A DNA stretch of 64,000 bases from Strongyloides papillosus (taxonomy: Eukaryota; Nematoda; Chromadorea; Rhabditida; Strongyloididae): assembly GCA_005656395.1 (NCBI GenBank), contig SRSI01000028.1, positions 1,674,001 to 1,738,000 of the forward strand. The letters are read 5' to 3'. The notes below the pieces were generated by a model. The model was given only the letters and a program-made list of their open reading frames with translations, did no database searches and was not told where the DNA came from. Shown here piece by piece: positions 15,305 to 26,204 of the stretch. The position numbers and the translations under genes were made by a program. Each line of letters begins with the position of its first letter. Positions within the stretch are counted from its first letter, which is position 1.

Positions 15305-16750
15305 ATGTCTGTCAAGGTCAAAGATTTACCTAAACGTAAAAAAGAAGCCAGTTTGGAAGGATTAAATTTATTTAGTAAATTTATGGCATCCTTTGAAAAA
15401 TCCTTAATTGGAGTTTGGGAGAGTTATTTCCAGTATGATTGTGTATTGGATAATGATGAATTAAGAAGACTAGGTAACCATAAGTACAGTGCCTCAGATT
15501 CCTCAATTCTTGATCATTTAATATTTCAAAGGTTTGTCGAAAAAAATTATTCCACTTTTATTTTTTCTTATCTATAGATTTTGGAATTGGTTGGTTAATT
15601 TTTTACCGATGTCATTAGCACCAAATACAATTACATTATTAGGATTAGTAAGTAACTTGATAACGGTTGGAATTTTATCAACATACTGCTATACAGCAAC
15701 GGAAGTTGTAAGTAATTTAACATTAACTTTTAAAAATATAGTTTTATATCATCTATACTTTATAGGCACCACGTTGGGCATATTTTTTGGCGGCATTAGG
15801 AGTTTTTTTATACCAAACATTAGATGCTTTGGATGGAAAGCAGGCCCGTCGTACCAACTCATCATCTCCTCTCGGTGAATTATTTGATCACGGTTGTGAT
15901 TCAATGACGCAAGTATTTGTTACATTAAATATTTGTTATGCAATGCAAATTGGAGATGTACCCTCACTGTGTTTTATAATAAATATGATTTCTGTTATAT
16001 TATTTTATGCTGCACAATGGGCAACTTATTGTACAGGAATTATGAAGTTTAATAAATTTGATGTAACAGAAGCACAATGGTCTGTTATAATAATTCTTTT
16101 AATTTCCGGTATCTTTGGACCAGAAGTGTGGAATATATCATTATTTGGATTTAAGATAAAATATTTTATCTTATTTTTTTCACTTTCCGGTTGTTTAATG
16201 CAATTTTTTAATTATATGAATAGTGTATTCAACGAGGGTAATGGAAAGAATGGAAGCACAATAGCTGGTACCTCAATTATTTTTCCTCTAATTCCATTAC
16301 TATTAGTATGTATTCCATTTTATTTCATATTTACTGGGTCCACAACAACAATATACACTGATCATATTACATTGCTTTGTTTCTGTTTTGGTGCAGTTGG
16401 AGCAAAAGCAACAAATAGACTGATTATTGCACATATGAGTAAAAGTGAATTAAAGGCATTTGATTTAATATATTTAGCACCTATAAGTATTTTATTAAAC
16501 CAATATCATGACAATTATTTTAATGAATTTACAATTTTAAAATATGCTACTGTAAGCTTCTTATATTGATGTCACATTTTAATTATTTTTTTTTTATTTT
16601 TAGATTTACGCTTACACTAATCTTCTAGTATTTTGTATATCAATTTGTAATCAATTTTGCTCATATTTAAATATCTACTGTTTTTCAATGGGTAAACAAA
16701 CAGATAATAATTTACGTTCAAAAATTGGAGCAAAAAAAATGTTTTTATGA
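15305..16750 (+). CDS. Choline/ethanolamine phosphotransferase (CDP-alcohol phosphatidyltransferase)
   Basis: Four exons (15305-15531, 15578-15707, 15766-16551, 16604-16750) join into a clean frame of 429 aa, close to human CEPT1. The enzyme transfers phosphocholine or phosphoethanolamine from its CDP form to diacylglycerol, the last step of the Kennedy pathway, in ER/Golgi membranes. The family signature DG-x2-AR-x8-G-x3-D-x3-D is complete: DGKQAR followed by SPLGELFDHGCDS. An upstream conserved part reads LPMSLAPNTITLLGLVSNL. Several hydrophobic helices follow, and the C-terminus is short and basic. The introns are 46, 58 and 52 nt. The start was chosen as the first Met after a TTTTAG acceptor; an in-frame ATG at 15275 lies before that acceptor. 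An AATAAA signal (16759-16764) follows the stop by 8 nt. The choice between choline and ethanolamine, and between cept-1 and cept-2 orthology, is open. Confidence 0.93.
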
Positions 16751-16758
16751 TAAAGGCA

Positions 16759-16764
16759 AATAAA
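16759..16764 (+). terminator. Polyadenylation signal AATAAA
   Basis: AATAAA lies just after the phosphotransferase stop codon. A second copy about 16 nt further on could serve equally well. Confidence 0.45.
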
Positions 16765-17138
16765 GTCGTTAATGAAATAAAGAAATTTTGTCATTCAATT
16801 ACGTCAGTAGAACATTGAAAATAGGTTTCCTTAGAAAAAGTGCACATAATTTTGTAAATGGAAAATTTATTAATCATTAAGAAGGAAGTTATTAATTGTA
16901 AATTTTTTATCATTTTTAATAAGCTTATAAAGTATCAACTTATTAGCCAAAAAAAGTATTGTAATTTTATCATATTATGATGTAACAAAATTTAAAACTT
17001 GTATGCCAATGGAAAGAAAATATTTTAGAAATTAACATAAATTGTTTTTCGTTTTTAATACTGATCAAATGTATTTGAATAGCTATTGTCATACTATAAA
17101 AAATTGAATTATTAAATTAAAAAAACAGTCTGATATAA

Positions 17139-17399
17139 TTAACTAACATTTATTCCATCATCCCAATTTCTTTTTCCCCATAACAAAATGTTTTTTGCAA
17201 TATCATTTTGTTTAGAATGTTTCATTAAACGTTTATTATTAAAATTGTCTCTTTTTCCAACCCAAAAACGGCTTGAAGATGCTAAATGCTTTCTGAAGAC
17301 GTTAGAAAGTCTATTACGTTTCATTGCATCAACATGTTGTTGAGAAAGAAAAAAGAAAAGAATGAAAAGATGAATAATAAAAATAGTTTTAGAATTCAT
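17139..17399 (-). CDS. Small secreted precursor, probable amidated neuropeptide (NLP-type)
   Basis: The 86-aa frame starts 2 nt after a TTTATAG acceptor. Residues 1-25 form a signal peptide (hydrophobic FIIHLFILFFFL, probable cleavage after VDA). The rest is short, basic and cut up by dibasic sites: MKR at 26-28, GKR at 48-50, KR at 56-57 and GKR at 75-77. The two GKR sites would leave C-terminally amidated peptides ending in SSSRFWV-amide and KNILLW-amide, with a short acidic tail (NWDDGINVS). The Leu-Trp-amide end recalls allatostatin-B/MIP peptides such as C. elegans NLP-38, but the first Trp of the W-x6-W pattern is missing, so I do not assign a family. There are no cysteines. It is a single exon with no frame problem. 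Confidence 0.65.
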   Translation of the reverse strand: MNSKTIFIIHLFILFFFLSQQHVDAMKRNRLSNVFRKHLASSSRFWVGKRDNFNNKRLMKHSKQNDIAKNILLWGKRNWDDGINVS

Positions 17400-17972
17400 A
17401 TCTATAAATAATAATAAAATATAGAAATTATAAGGTTAAAAAAATAAAATGGTATTTTCATAATTTTTATAATTTATGCATATTTCTTTGAAATGAGAAG
17501 AAAAAATTATAAGATCATAAATGATTTTAAATATTATGGATAAAAGTTATTTTTTAATAATATTAAAATTACTTCAGTAGATTACAAACATTTTGATGGA
17601 TATAAAATAAACAGTAATATAAGCACCTAACCAGAGTAACGATCTTCAAACTATTTCATAAAATAAAAAATGCAAGATGAATGGGAAACGTTATGCCCAA
17701 CTTATTGAGATATAAAACTATTTCTTCATTTGAATACATTATTGGCATAAATAATGTTAAAGAATAAAACATCACTAAATTATTTACATATCTTATAAAA
17801 AAATTTTTTATTTTCACGTCAATATGGCTACAAAAGAGCAGTAAAAAAATTGATAAATAATATTTTTAAAGTTATTAAACGTTTTTGTTATACATTTTCT
17901 ATATATTATAATCGCTGACTACATTTCCATTTATTTATATTGTATAATCGAAATGAATTTTATAAAATAGTA
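17400..17972. other. Spacer between neuropeptide-like gene and DEG/ENaC gene 1
   Basis: These 573 bp are A+T-rich with nothing recognisable. They should hold the promoter of the 17.1-kb gene and the 3' UTR of the channel gene; both genes are on the minus strand. Confidence 0.5.
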
Positions 17973-19720
17973 TCAGGATGACATAGCTGGATTAGGAGAA
18001 TCTAAATAAAGTAGTTAATTACATTTTATATATAAATATATAATGGGAAAAAATTTAATAATTTACCTTCTTTTTTTATTATTTTTCTCATAAACAATTT
18101 AATATTCTTCATTAACCGACTATCCAAAATAAATTTAATAATATTTTCCAAAATAAAGATAATAATTTGAAACATTGTAATTATAGAAAGACCTAAAAAG
18201 AAACCAAATTGTCCTCCTATTTGTGACATAAAACCAGGAATAGATGTTGTATATATTTCTCTTACTCTTTCATACTGTAATACATAATAAATAAATATTT
18301 TTGATTATTTATTATTACCTGAAGATTATAGAAAGAAACTTCTAAATTAAAAACATAATCCGTGAAATTTTCAAGAACTGGTGTTTGTTGTAACGTTGGG
18401 TGATACTCCCATCGATTACATCCTGGAATACACAATGATGAATTTATACTACCTGCTTTTACAAGTTGAATCGTGTTATAATAATTATTCACTATCGAAG
18501 AAAGGTTACAGATTGGATAGTTTTCAGTTCCAGGAATGCTATTAAGATATGTTAACGTGCAATTGTAAACATTTATAATAGTATTTGTTAACCATTGTCT
18601 TATAAAACAAGCAGAATCAGTTCCTTCAATCTTAATGGTAAAAATTAATTTTAATTGTTCTTTTAAGATGTTTGGACTTACACGATAAGTACAATCTCCT
18701 GAATGTTCCAATAATTCAATTCTTCTTGACGTTAAATACATTCTATTCCATTCATTTGGATAAATATAATATCTTGGAAAATCCATAGCATAATCAAAAT
18801 TATCACTCACATAAATAATCAATTGTGGTTGATAATCATAAATTGTACTACTAGATGATGCAGGTGCCTTCATATGAATTGCTAATTTACCAACATCATC
18901 AGCTTCTGTTTGATTAAGTCCTTTAATAGTTTGGTAACATAATCCTCTCCTCATGACAACTTGTTGTTGAAATACCTGTCCACAGCAGTTAATTTTGTTT
19001 CCTGATAACTCACAATCATGAAAAAGATCTTCACAATTGATACCATATCTTCCTTGAATTAAATCAAAAAATTCTTCAACATCGTAACCCCGTGACCACA
19101 CATTATACATATCATCTAATTTTTTTAAATAACTAATATTAAAACTGGAAAGATCATTCATGTTTTCAAGACCATTACCAGCTAAAAAATATTGTAATAA
19201 ATCTCTTGAACCATCTTCTGTCATATTAGGAAAATATTCCTTCATATCATTGTAAATTTCATTAAATTTAATAACATCAGGAACTTTAGGACATATTGTT
19301 ATTGCTGGAAATTCTTGTGACTCCACTAACTTAATGGTTGTTGATGTTGCTGTAGGACCATCAACATATTCTAAAACAACCATTGCTGTCATTGCTACAC
19401 AAGCACTACCACAAACAAAAAGTATAATCCACCAAAAAATACGTTCTCCTTTTGTTTTACTTAGTAATGCCTATAAAAAAATTTGTAGTGTTAAAAAAAG
19501 TATTATGTGTGGTAAAAAAATGAGTAGGTGTATAATAACATGCCTGCCCTAATCCATGAATCTCACTAATCCACGGTGGATAATCTTCAGCTTTATTATG
19601 ACATTCATAAACTTCATCGGATAGTAAATTATCCGGTAAATGTACTCTCCTTCCTTCATTTTCTCTTGAATAATTATAAATATCTCTTCCAGGACTTTGA
19701 ATATATTGGATAGATGGCAT
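17973..19720 (-). CDS. DEG/ENaC (amiloride-sensitive) sodium channel subunit 1
   Basis: Exons 19720-19544, 19470-18319, 18274-18067 and 18001-17973 join to 521 aa without error. The N-terminus carries the His-Gly motif region (SEIHGLGQALLSK) used for gating in this family, then TM1 (FWWIILFVCGSACVAM). The large extracellular loop is Cys-rich (CEDLFHDCELSG, KINCCGQVFQQQ, RRGLCYQ) with many N-glycosylation sequons. TM2 follows the family pattern GFMSQIGGQFGFFLGLS, with the G-L-S selectivity filter. Subunits form trimeric Na+ channels in the plasma membrane. The first intron (19471-19543) starts with GC instead of GT (CAG then GCATGT). Its neighbour at 20.1 kb is a paralogue in the same orientation, probably a tandem duplicate. 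The last 29-nt exon is inferred from splice signals only. Confidence 0.88.
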
Positions 19721-20076
19721 TATTATTATTAAAATAACAAATAAATTAAAAAATTAATGATGAAAATAATTGGTGATTAAATATCTTTTTTTTAAAAATT
19801 ATTTTTTACATAAGGTGGGTGAGAATAATTGTGAATAACATAATAATAAATTGAATTATATTTTGTAATTTGAAAAGACAATAATTAATATTTATTTAAC
19901 TATTATGAAATAAGATACATTATTATCAGATACCATATATCAAATATCAATTTACATTAATAAACTCTTAGGACTCTCTATATAATATTAATTCTAAAAT
20001 ACAAATAATTCCATTTTTGCAATTTTAAAAGATGTTCGTATAAGTAGTGTGTATGATAAGAGGTAACGAAAAAAAA
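19721..20076. other. Spacer between tandem DEG/ENaC genes
   Basis: These 356 bp of A+T-rich DNA should contain the promoter of gene 1 and the 3' UTR of gene 2. I see no other feature. Confidence 0.5.
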
Positions 20077-21597
20077 TTACCACATAATAAATCTTAAATC
20101 GTCATTTTTAAGGATATCATACTTCTTCTTAACTGTCTTTATAATGATAACAGCAAATTGTAAAGCAGTTATAATCGTAAATCCTAAAAATAACCCAGAA
20201 TGTCCTCCCATTTGTGAGATAAATCCAGGGACAGTTGTTGTAATAACTTCCTTATATAATTCTGTTTGTAAAATAGTATAACTCATTTCTATACGAAAAA
20301 GTGGTATAGTATCTTTATCAATTCCTGTTAACTTAAAATTATATGGTCTACTGATTAATTCAATAGATGTTTCGTGGCGTTTACAAGATTGTAAACATGG
20401 TATGCTTTGTATTTCAACTGGAACAATATCATTGTAATTTTTAACAACAAAAGTTGGATTACATATTGTCATATTCGGAGAACGATAACTCATATACCAA
20501 AAGACACATTTATCTTTACTATAGACATTTTCTTCAAACCAATGATCGATAAAGCAACTACTTCTTCCATTATAATGTGGACTACTATTACATTGTACAT
20601 TTGCTGGTAATAAGTCATATTGTTGTTGGGTAAATCTAAAACGATTCCAATCAAGTGCATTAAGGTAAAATCTAGGAAATATCCCTATATCAGGTCCAGG
20701 ATTAGAATTATAAACGACTAATTGCATTTGATAAGTTTCGTTAGTAATAAAAGCACTTGGCAAAGATCCAATTACTAAACCAATTTTACCTATCTCATCA
20801 GGATCTCGTTGATAAAAGTTATTTAATGTATAACATCTTCCACGTAATAAAACATATGTTGGTTTGAATACTGAACAACAATCTAAATAGTCGCCACCAT
20901 AATAACATTGTATAAGGAACTTAATAAAGATGTTAAATAAATAAATAACTAAAATTACCTCTTTACAAGTAAAATTCACATCCTCAAGAATGAATTTATA
21001 TAAATTATTTATAGACCCTTTTTGTTTGATCCATGAATTCATTAATCCTTCCAATTCAATCATATCGGCAGAATTAAAATTGCTTATCAATGGTCCATAG
21101 TTATCAATTCCACTACCAGCTAAAGCATAGATAATTAAATTATCAACAGTTTTTTTTGATAAAGCTGGTTTGAAAGACCAAATATCTTTACGGACAGCTG
21201 TGATATTGAATGTATCTGAACTTTTGGGGCATAATGTTACATATGGATATAACAATTCTTTGTTACGCTGAATTTTAATGAGTGTTGCTGTTTTTTTTGA
21301 ATAATATTCCTCGATAACTAAAGCAGTTAAGTAGATTGCTGCTAAAAATCCAACCAAAATTACGACAAACCATAAAATTTTTCCAATACCAGGTTTTAAT
21401 GATATTAATAATCCTAAACCATGCAATTCACTTTTCCATAAATTCGAACAATGCCTACATTTTGTATGTGGTCTTGGACCATCACAATTTAAGCTTATTT
21501 TACTACATATAAATAAAAAAGACGATAGATTATTATTAATAATAAATTTACCTTTTATCAAAAAATGCATTTTCTTTTTTAAATCTATTAATACCAT
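20077..21597 (-). CDS. DEG/ENaC sodium channel subunit 2, with atypical G-F-T selectivity filter
   Basis: The stretch is open throughout, but alignment to its neighbour shows a 39-nt intron (20920-20958, GTAATT..TTAAG). Removing it gives CKEFLIQCYYGGDYLDCC, the same length and Cys pattern as the CEDLFHDC..NCC block in gene 1. The product is then about 490 aa. Visible: a Cys-rich N-terminal piece (KCRHCSNLWK), the His-Gly motif (SELHGLG), TM1 (ILWFVVILVGFLAAIYL), the glycosylated extracellular loop, and TM2 beginning GFISQMGGHSGLFLGFT. The filter reads G-F-T where the family usually has G-x-S. The first 35 or so codons are doubtful: a GTAAAT..TGTAG pair near 21551-21503 looks like an intron, but its removal keeps frame only if one base is added in the T-run before it. 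Confidence 0.82.
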   Translation of the reverse strand: MVLIDLKKKMHFLIKGKFIINNNLSSFLFICSKISLNCDGPRPHTKCRHCSNLWKSELHGLGLLISLKPGIGKILWFVVILVGFLAAIYLTALVIEEYYSKKTATLIKIQRNKELLYPYVTLCPKSSDTFNITAVRKDIWSFKPALSKKTVDNLIIYALAGSGIDNYGPLISNFNSADMIELEGLMNSWIKQKGSINNLYKFILEDVNFTCKEVILVIYLFNIFIKFLIQCYYGGDYLDCCSVFKPTYVLLRGRCYTLNNFYQRDPDEIGKIGLVIGSLPSAFITNETYQMQLVVYNSNPGPDIGIFPRFYLNALDWNRFRFTQQQYDLLPANVQCNSSPHYNGRSSCFIDHWFEENVYSKDKCVFWYMSYRSPNMTICNPTFVVKNYNDIVPVEIQSIPCLQSCKRHETSIELISRPYNFKLTGIDKDTIPLFRIEMSYTILQTELYKEVITTTVPGFISQMGGHSGLFLGFTIITALQFAVIIIKTVKKKYDILKNDDLRFIMW

Positions 21598-24396
21598 AAA
21601 AATTAATATGTGATGCTTTTAGTATAAAGTTGTTATTTTTAATATTTTTTCCATCCATTTAAACAATTAAAAAATAAGTTTTATTGCTATTTGTTAATGA
21701 AAGATAGGGTATGTGTATAATATATATAATAAAAATTCAGAATATATTCTTAAAGGAAAGAGGTAATATAATAGTTACTTTAAATAATGATATATATAAA
21801 CTTCTTTTGTTTCAATTACCTTAAGAAAAATTTAAATTTGCATTACTTGGATCTATTTTGTTTGGTTTTAATTAAAACCATCGTGTGATTCAGGAAAAAG
21901 GAATATTAATGTGATATTTACATAATAAAAGCGTTTAAATCTTTATTTTAATAACCTTTTTGTTTATAAAAGATTTTATCAAAAATAGAATTATTAAAAT
22001 ATTTTTTTCTCAAAAAAAGCCAAAGAAATGAAATTACTATGGGCCTTTGATATGACATAAAAAGTATAATTAAGTGCATTTAATTAATTTTAAATTACTG
22101 TAACTTATTATTATTTCATAAAAGTATTTTTTCTATCATTGAAGAAAATATTCAAATAAAAATATATAAAACACTGTATAATAATAAATATTTTGTAATA
22201 AAATTATTGTTTTTGTTTTTTTTTAAGTTATTTTGAAATAAAATTTAATGATATTACGTTTATGAGTTTTTTTATTATTTAAAAGTAACTTTAGTACACA
22301 ATAAAACACTTTTTTATATATTGTAATGAAAAATTACTTATTGAAGGGGATAAATTGTATTATTTATTTGAAAGTTTTTTTCTTTGGTATCGTAGGATTT
22401 TGTCATTAAAAAAGTATGTCGTATAAATTTATAATTATCATATGATTAATTTCAAATAAGTGAAAGACTTGGTAAATTAAAAGTTAAAAAAATAAATTGA
22501 GGGATTTTAGTAATAATAAAAAAACTATTATTTTCTAAATACAACTCTTTGATTGTTTTTAATAAAAACAAAATTTTTTTACATGTGATATATTTATGTA
22601 TAATGTTTATATTTATGAGGGCTTTGTTATCCAGCAACTTCACAATTTTGTTCATTCATATCACTTATATTATGACTATATTTCTTTTAACATACATAAG
22701 TGCAAATATGCAAATGAAGAAATATGTGGCTTGATAAATATTAATTTACATTATCTACAAACATTGTTAAAGTTATTCTTGCATATCTGTAAGAAAAATA
22801 TTTACTTATAATAATAAACTATTAATACATTTCTCATCAATTCATTATATATATTAATTATAATGCTTTTTTCTTTTAATTAACATTTTTCGACAAAAGT
22901 ACACAGAATGTGATCTATTTTTAAAAACAATTTCATAAATATTTCGCAAAAATAGAACTCATTAACTATAGAAAATAATTTTAAGAAAAAACAGTTTAAT
23001 TTATAACGTTTCTCTTACTTTAGCAACATTTCAAAGAAATTATAAATTTTCACACATTAATAATTAAACAGCATATTTTAATGTATCAAAGAATGACGTT
23101 AAATTGTGATAAAATATACAGTTAAACTTATAGAAATTTGGTAAATAAATTGAAAAGTTTATATTAAGAAAATTTAGAAATTGCAGGTCATTAATAATTT
23201 TATTTGGTGTAATGTCTTGAAATAAATACAAATGGATAATAAACCTAAAGAAAATTATGTAATTTTGAGGTTAAAAGAGACTTTTGTCGTTAATAAAAAT
23301 TGATGTTCGCATAGCAAAAAAAGAGGGCTTAAAAGAGTAGCAGATTATCCACAACTCAAGAGATTTTGATAATCTGTACGATATTCACAAATATATGAAA
23401 TAAAACTGAATTACTTTAAAAATGGAAATTAAACATTATTTACTTTATCATTTTTGCAACAATAGTAATAAGTTTAAAATATAAAATACATTTAAAATAT
23501 TTATAATAAAAGCTCTAACTTTTAGAAATGATCAAACTCTCTTTTTGCCTAAAAATATATTATTTCTTGTTGGTGACGAAGTTTTGAATCTGAATTCTTC
23601 AATGACATAATAAATGTAATGCCAAATTTCTTGAGGAATACTTCAAAAACTAACCACGCTTTTATATTAATGCCCTTTAAATTTTCTACAAAAGGAAATA
23701 TTCAAATTTTAACTAATCAGATTCTGAATCCTACTTAATTAGTTAAATTCAATGTATCACGCAGTTATAAAAAAGATAATCAACAATCTCATTAGTGTGA
23801 CATAAAAATCTTGGGAAATACATTAGGAATATGGATTTTTTGTCTATTATTTGGTATTATTTTAAAAAAAAACTTCATTTTCAAGAAATTAATTGTCAAA
23901 ATATCATAAAAATTAATGAATAAAATTAGTTTCAGAAAACAAACCATAAAAATTCTTTCAGAATGTTTAAATTGATTTACAATTTTATGACATTTTAACG
24001 AAATTGATCCTAAAACAGAAATTTAGAATAACGTTTTAATGTTTCTTTGCGAATTTTTATATCATTTTAACGTATATTCATTAATGCGCTAAAATAATCA
24101 AATTTAGACGTTTTTAGGCTTACTTTTAATAAAGTTGGTCTTAAAGTGGAAAATATTTTATTCTTTTGTTAATTACTATAGAATATTTAGACGTTTATAT
24201 TTAAAATCTGCCTATTAGTTTGTCCTATATGAAATGATATTTTTTGATGCGCGTTAATTGACGGGCGTTTTTTCAAATGATTGGTTATGTTTTGGCATAG
24301 AAAACAAACTGTTAGATTCTCCTCTACACGTTGATACATATATTATAGGCATAAGTTCTATTTATTATTTATCGTTAACCTATTTCGAAGCAAACT
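21598..24396. other. 2.8-kb spacer; right part is probable mariner 5' non-coding sequence
   Basis: No gene is supported. From about 24200 the composition becomes less A+T-rich up to the transposase start, consistent with the 5' untranslated part of the element. The frames at 22.45-22.81 kb on both strands are low-complexity. Confidence 0.5.
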
Positions 24397-25810
24397 ATGC
24401 TGTTAAAACGTGATATTCGTGCCATTATGCTTTATGAGTTTAAACGCGGTACTAATGCTGCAAAAACGACTCAAAAAATTAATGAAACTTTCGGAGAGAA
24501 TCTTGTCAATACTTCTACAGTACAGAGATGGTTTAAAAAGTTCAAAGAGGGCAATGAGGATCTCGAGAACGAAGAGCGTGGGAGGCCCGAGCCTGTCATA
24601 GATAACGAAGAATTAAGAAAAGCTATTGAAGCCAATCCACACAAAACTGTTAGGGCTCTTGCAGAAGATTTAAATGTATCCAAATCAACAATTTCCCTTC
24701 ACTTAAAGGAGATAGAAAAGGCTAAAAATCTCGACAAACATGTACCTCACGAATTAAATGATTATCAAAAAATGCGTCGTTATGAAGTTTGCTCTTCTCT
24801 CGTTTTGAGAAACAATAACGACCCATTTCTCGAACGAATTATTATTTTTGATGAAAAGTTGATCACTTATAACAACCGTAAACGAACTGGACAGTGGTTG
24901 GACAGTAACGAAGCAGGAAAGCGCAAATTATCTCCAGAGAAAATCATGGTAACTGTTTGGTGGTCTATTGAAGGAGTCATTCATTATGAATTGATGGAAC
25001 CTGGTGAAACAATAACTCCAGAGTCGTATTGTCAACAACTGGAAGAAATGCACCAGAATTTGTCTAAAAAAAGACCCCTTTTAATCAATAGTAAAGGACC
25101 AATCCTTTTATATGATAACAGAAAACCGTATATTTCATTAATGACCCTCCAGAAATTGAACCAATTAGGGTATGAAACTCTACCTCACCCTGCATATTCA
25201 CCTGACCTTTTTCCAACGGATTTCTATTTTTTCAAACATCTCGACAATTTCTTAACGGAAAATACGCTAAGGAAGGATGGGGAGATAAAAATAGCCATTA
25301 AAGATTTTATCGAATCCAGAAACCCGGATTTTTTCGCAAATGGAATAAATAAACTGGAATCTCGTTGGCAACAATTTGTACATTCTAATGGTTCTTATTT
25401 CGAATAGAAATATTTAATTTTAACTATCTCTACCAACACATTCAAACGTTATTTCTAATTTTTGTGTCAGGTTAAATTCTGTGAAAATATTGTACAAATG
25501 CTTAATTATTTGATTTATGCTGTAGTTTTTTTTTTTATAATTTGTCCACTGGTACTAATTTTATTCATGATATTCCGGCAATTAGTTCGTAAAAATGAAA
25601 CTCTTTTTCAATAAATACCATTTATTAAACAAATTTGTTCTTAATTTTTATGTATTTCTTAAAAATTTTGTATTATACATAAAAAAAACTGATGGATTCT
25701 AGTTTTAAAAACTATGCTCTATCGCATTAATTTAATATCGTGATATTGTACTCTAAGATTCGGAGAAATATATTTCCCAATTAAAAAATAATCATATATC
25801 AAACTAATTA
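24208..25810 (+). mobile_element. Mariner-type DNA transposon (ends uncertain)
   Basis: The element is defined by the transposase at 24397-25407. A left end is suggested near 24213, where TATTAGTTTGTCC could be a TA target plus the start of a terminal repeat. No clean inverted copy is found on the right. The best inverted candidate is ATCAAACTAATTA near 25798-25810, and a direct, not inverted, partial likeness (ATTAGTTCGT..ATGAAA) lies near 25581-25600. The boundaries are therefore tentative. Confidence 0.5.
24397..25407 (+). CDS. Mariner (DD34D) transposase, open frame intact
   Basis: One uninterrupted exon of 336 aa, slightly short of the usual 340-350. The N-terminal half has two helix-turn-helix regions (TVQRWFKKFKEG; VRALAEDLNVSKSTISLHL) with the linker GRPEP between them. 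The catalytic part keeps all three acidic residues: Asp152 in FDEK, Asp240 in YDN and Asp275 in SPDLFPTDF. There are 34 residues between the second and third, the mariner spacing. HVPHEL stands for the WVPHEL motif. Some usually fixed residues differ: YDNRKPY for HDNARPH, and DEKL for DEKW. Activity is therefore doubtful although the frame is open. It catalyses cut-and-paste transposition into TA. The coding region is visibly richer in G+C than its surroundings, as expected for a recent arrival. No spliceosomal intron or fused host domain is seen. Confidence 0.93.
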   Translation: MLLKRDIRAIMLYEFKRGTNAAKTTQKINETFGENLVNTSTVQRWFKKFKEGNEDLENEERGRPEPVIDNEELRKAIEANPHKTVRALAEDLNVSKSTISLHLKEIEKAKNLDKHVPHELNDYQKMRRYEVCSSLVLRNNNDPFLERIIIFDEKLITYNNRKRTGQWLDSNEAGKRKLSPEKIMVTVWWSIEGVIHYELMEPGETITPESYCQQLEEMHQNLSKKRPLLINSKGPILLYDNRKPYISLMTLQKLNQLGYETLPHPAYSPDLFPTDFYFFKHLDNFLTENTLRKDGEIKIAIKDFIESRNPDFFANGINKLESRWQQFVHSNGSYFE

Positions 25811-26204
25811 ATATTTTTTTCAAAAAATAATAAACAAATAGTTTATTTAATACCATTCAATTATCTCTAAATCTTACTAAGCTCAAATTTCAATTTGATT
25901 AATGTTTAATTAAAAATAATTTATTATAAAATACATTTATTAAGCTATATATATTAGATAAAAAATAATTAATTTATAAATTATTAAATTTTACAAAGCA
26001 CCGTACAAATAAATTTTTTTTGAAAAAGCTATAATTATAACTTGATAGCTATATTTTTAATTGTGAATTTTAATTAACAACAATAAATTAGCTATAGAAA
26101 TAGCTATCCAGCTTTCTTTTTTCTATCACACATTTTTTTCGTTACGACAATATGTATATATATTTTAATGAAAAAAATCAATCTTTGATTCTGTATGTTT
26201 ATTT
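25408..26204. other. Spacer between mariner and the cadherin 3' end
   Basis: The left part should be mariner 3' non-coding sequence; the rest is A+T-rich and should include the cadherin 3' UTR. No gene is seen. Confidence 0.5.

Noticed and set aside
25581..25600. ATTAGTTCGT..ATGAAA as the right terminal repeat of mariner
   Set aside because: It resembles the left end in direct, not inverted, orientation, so it cannot be the matching end; it may be chance.
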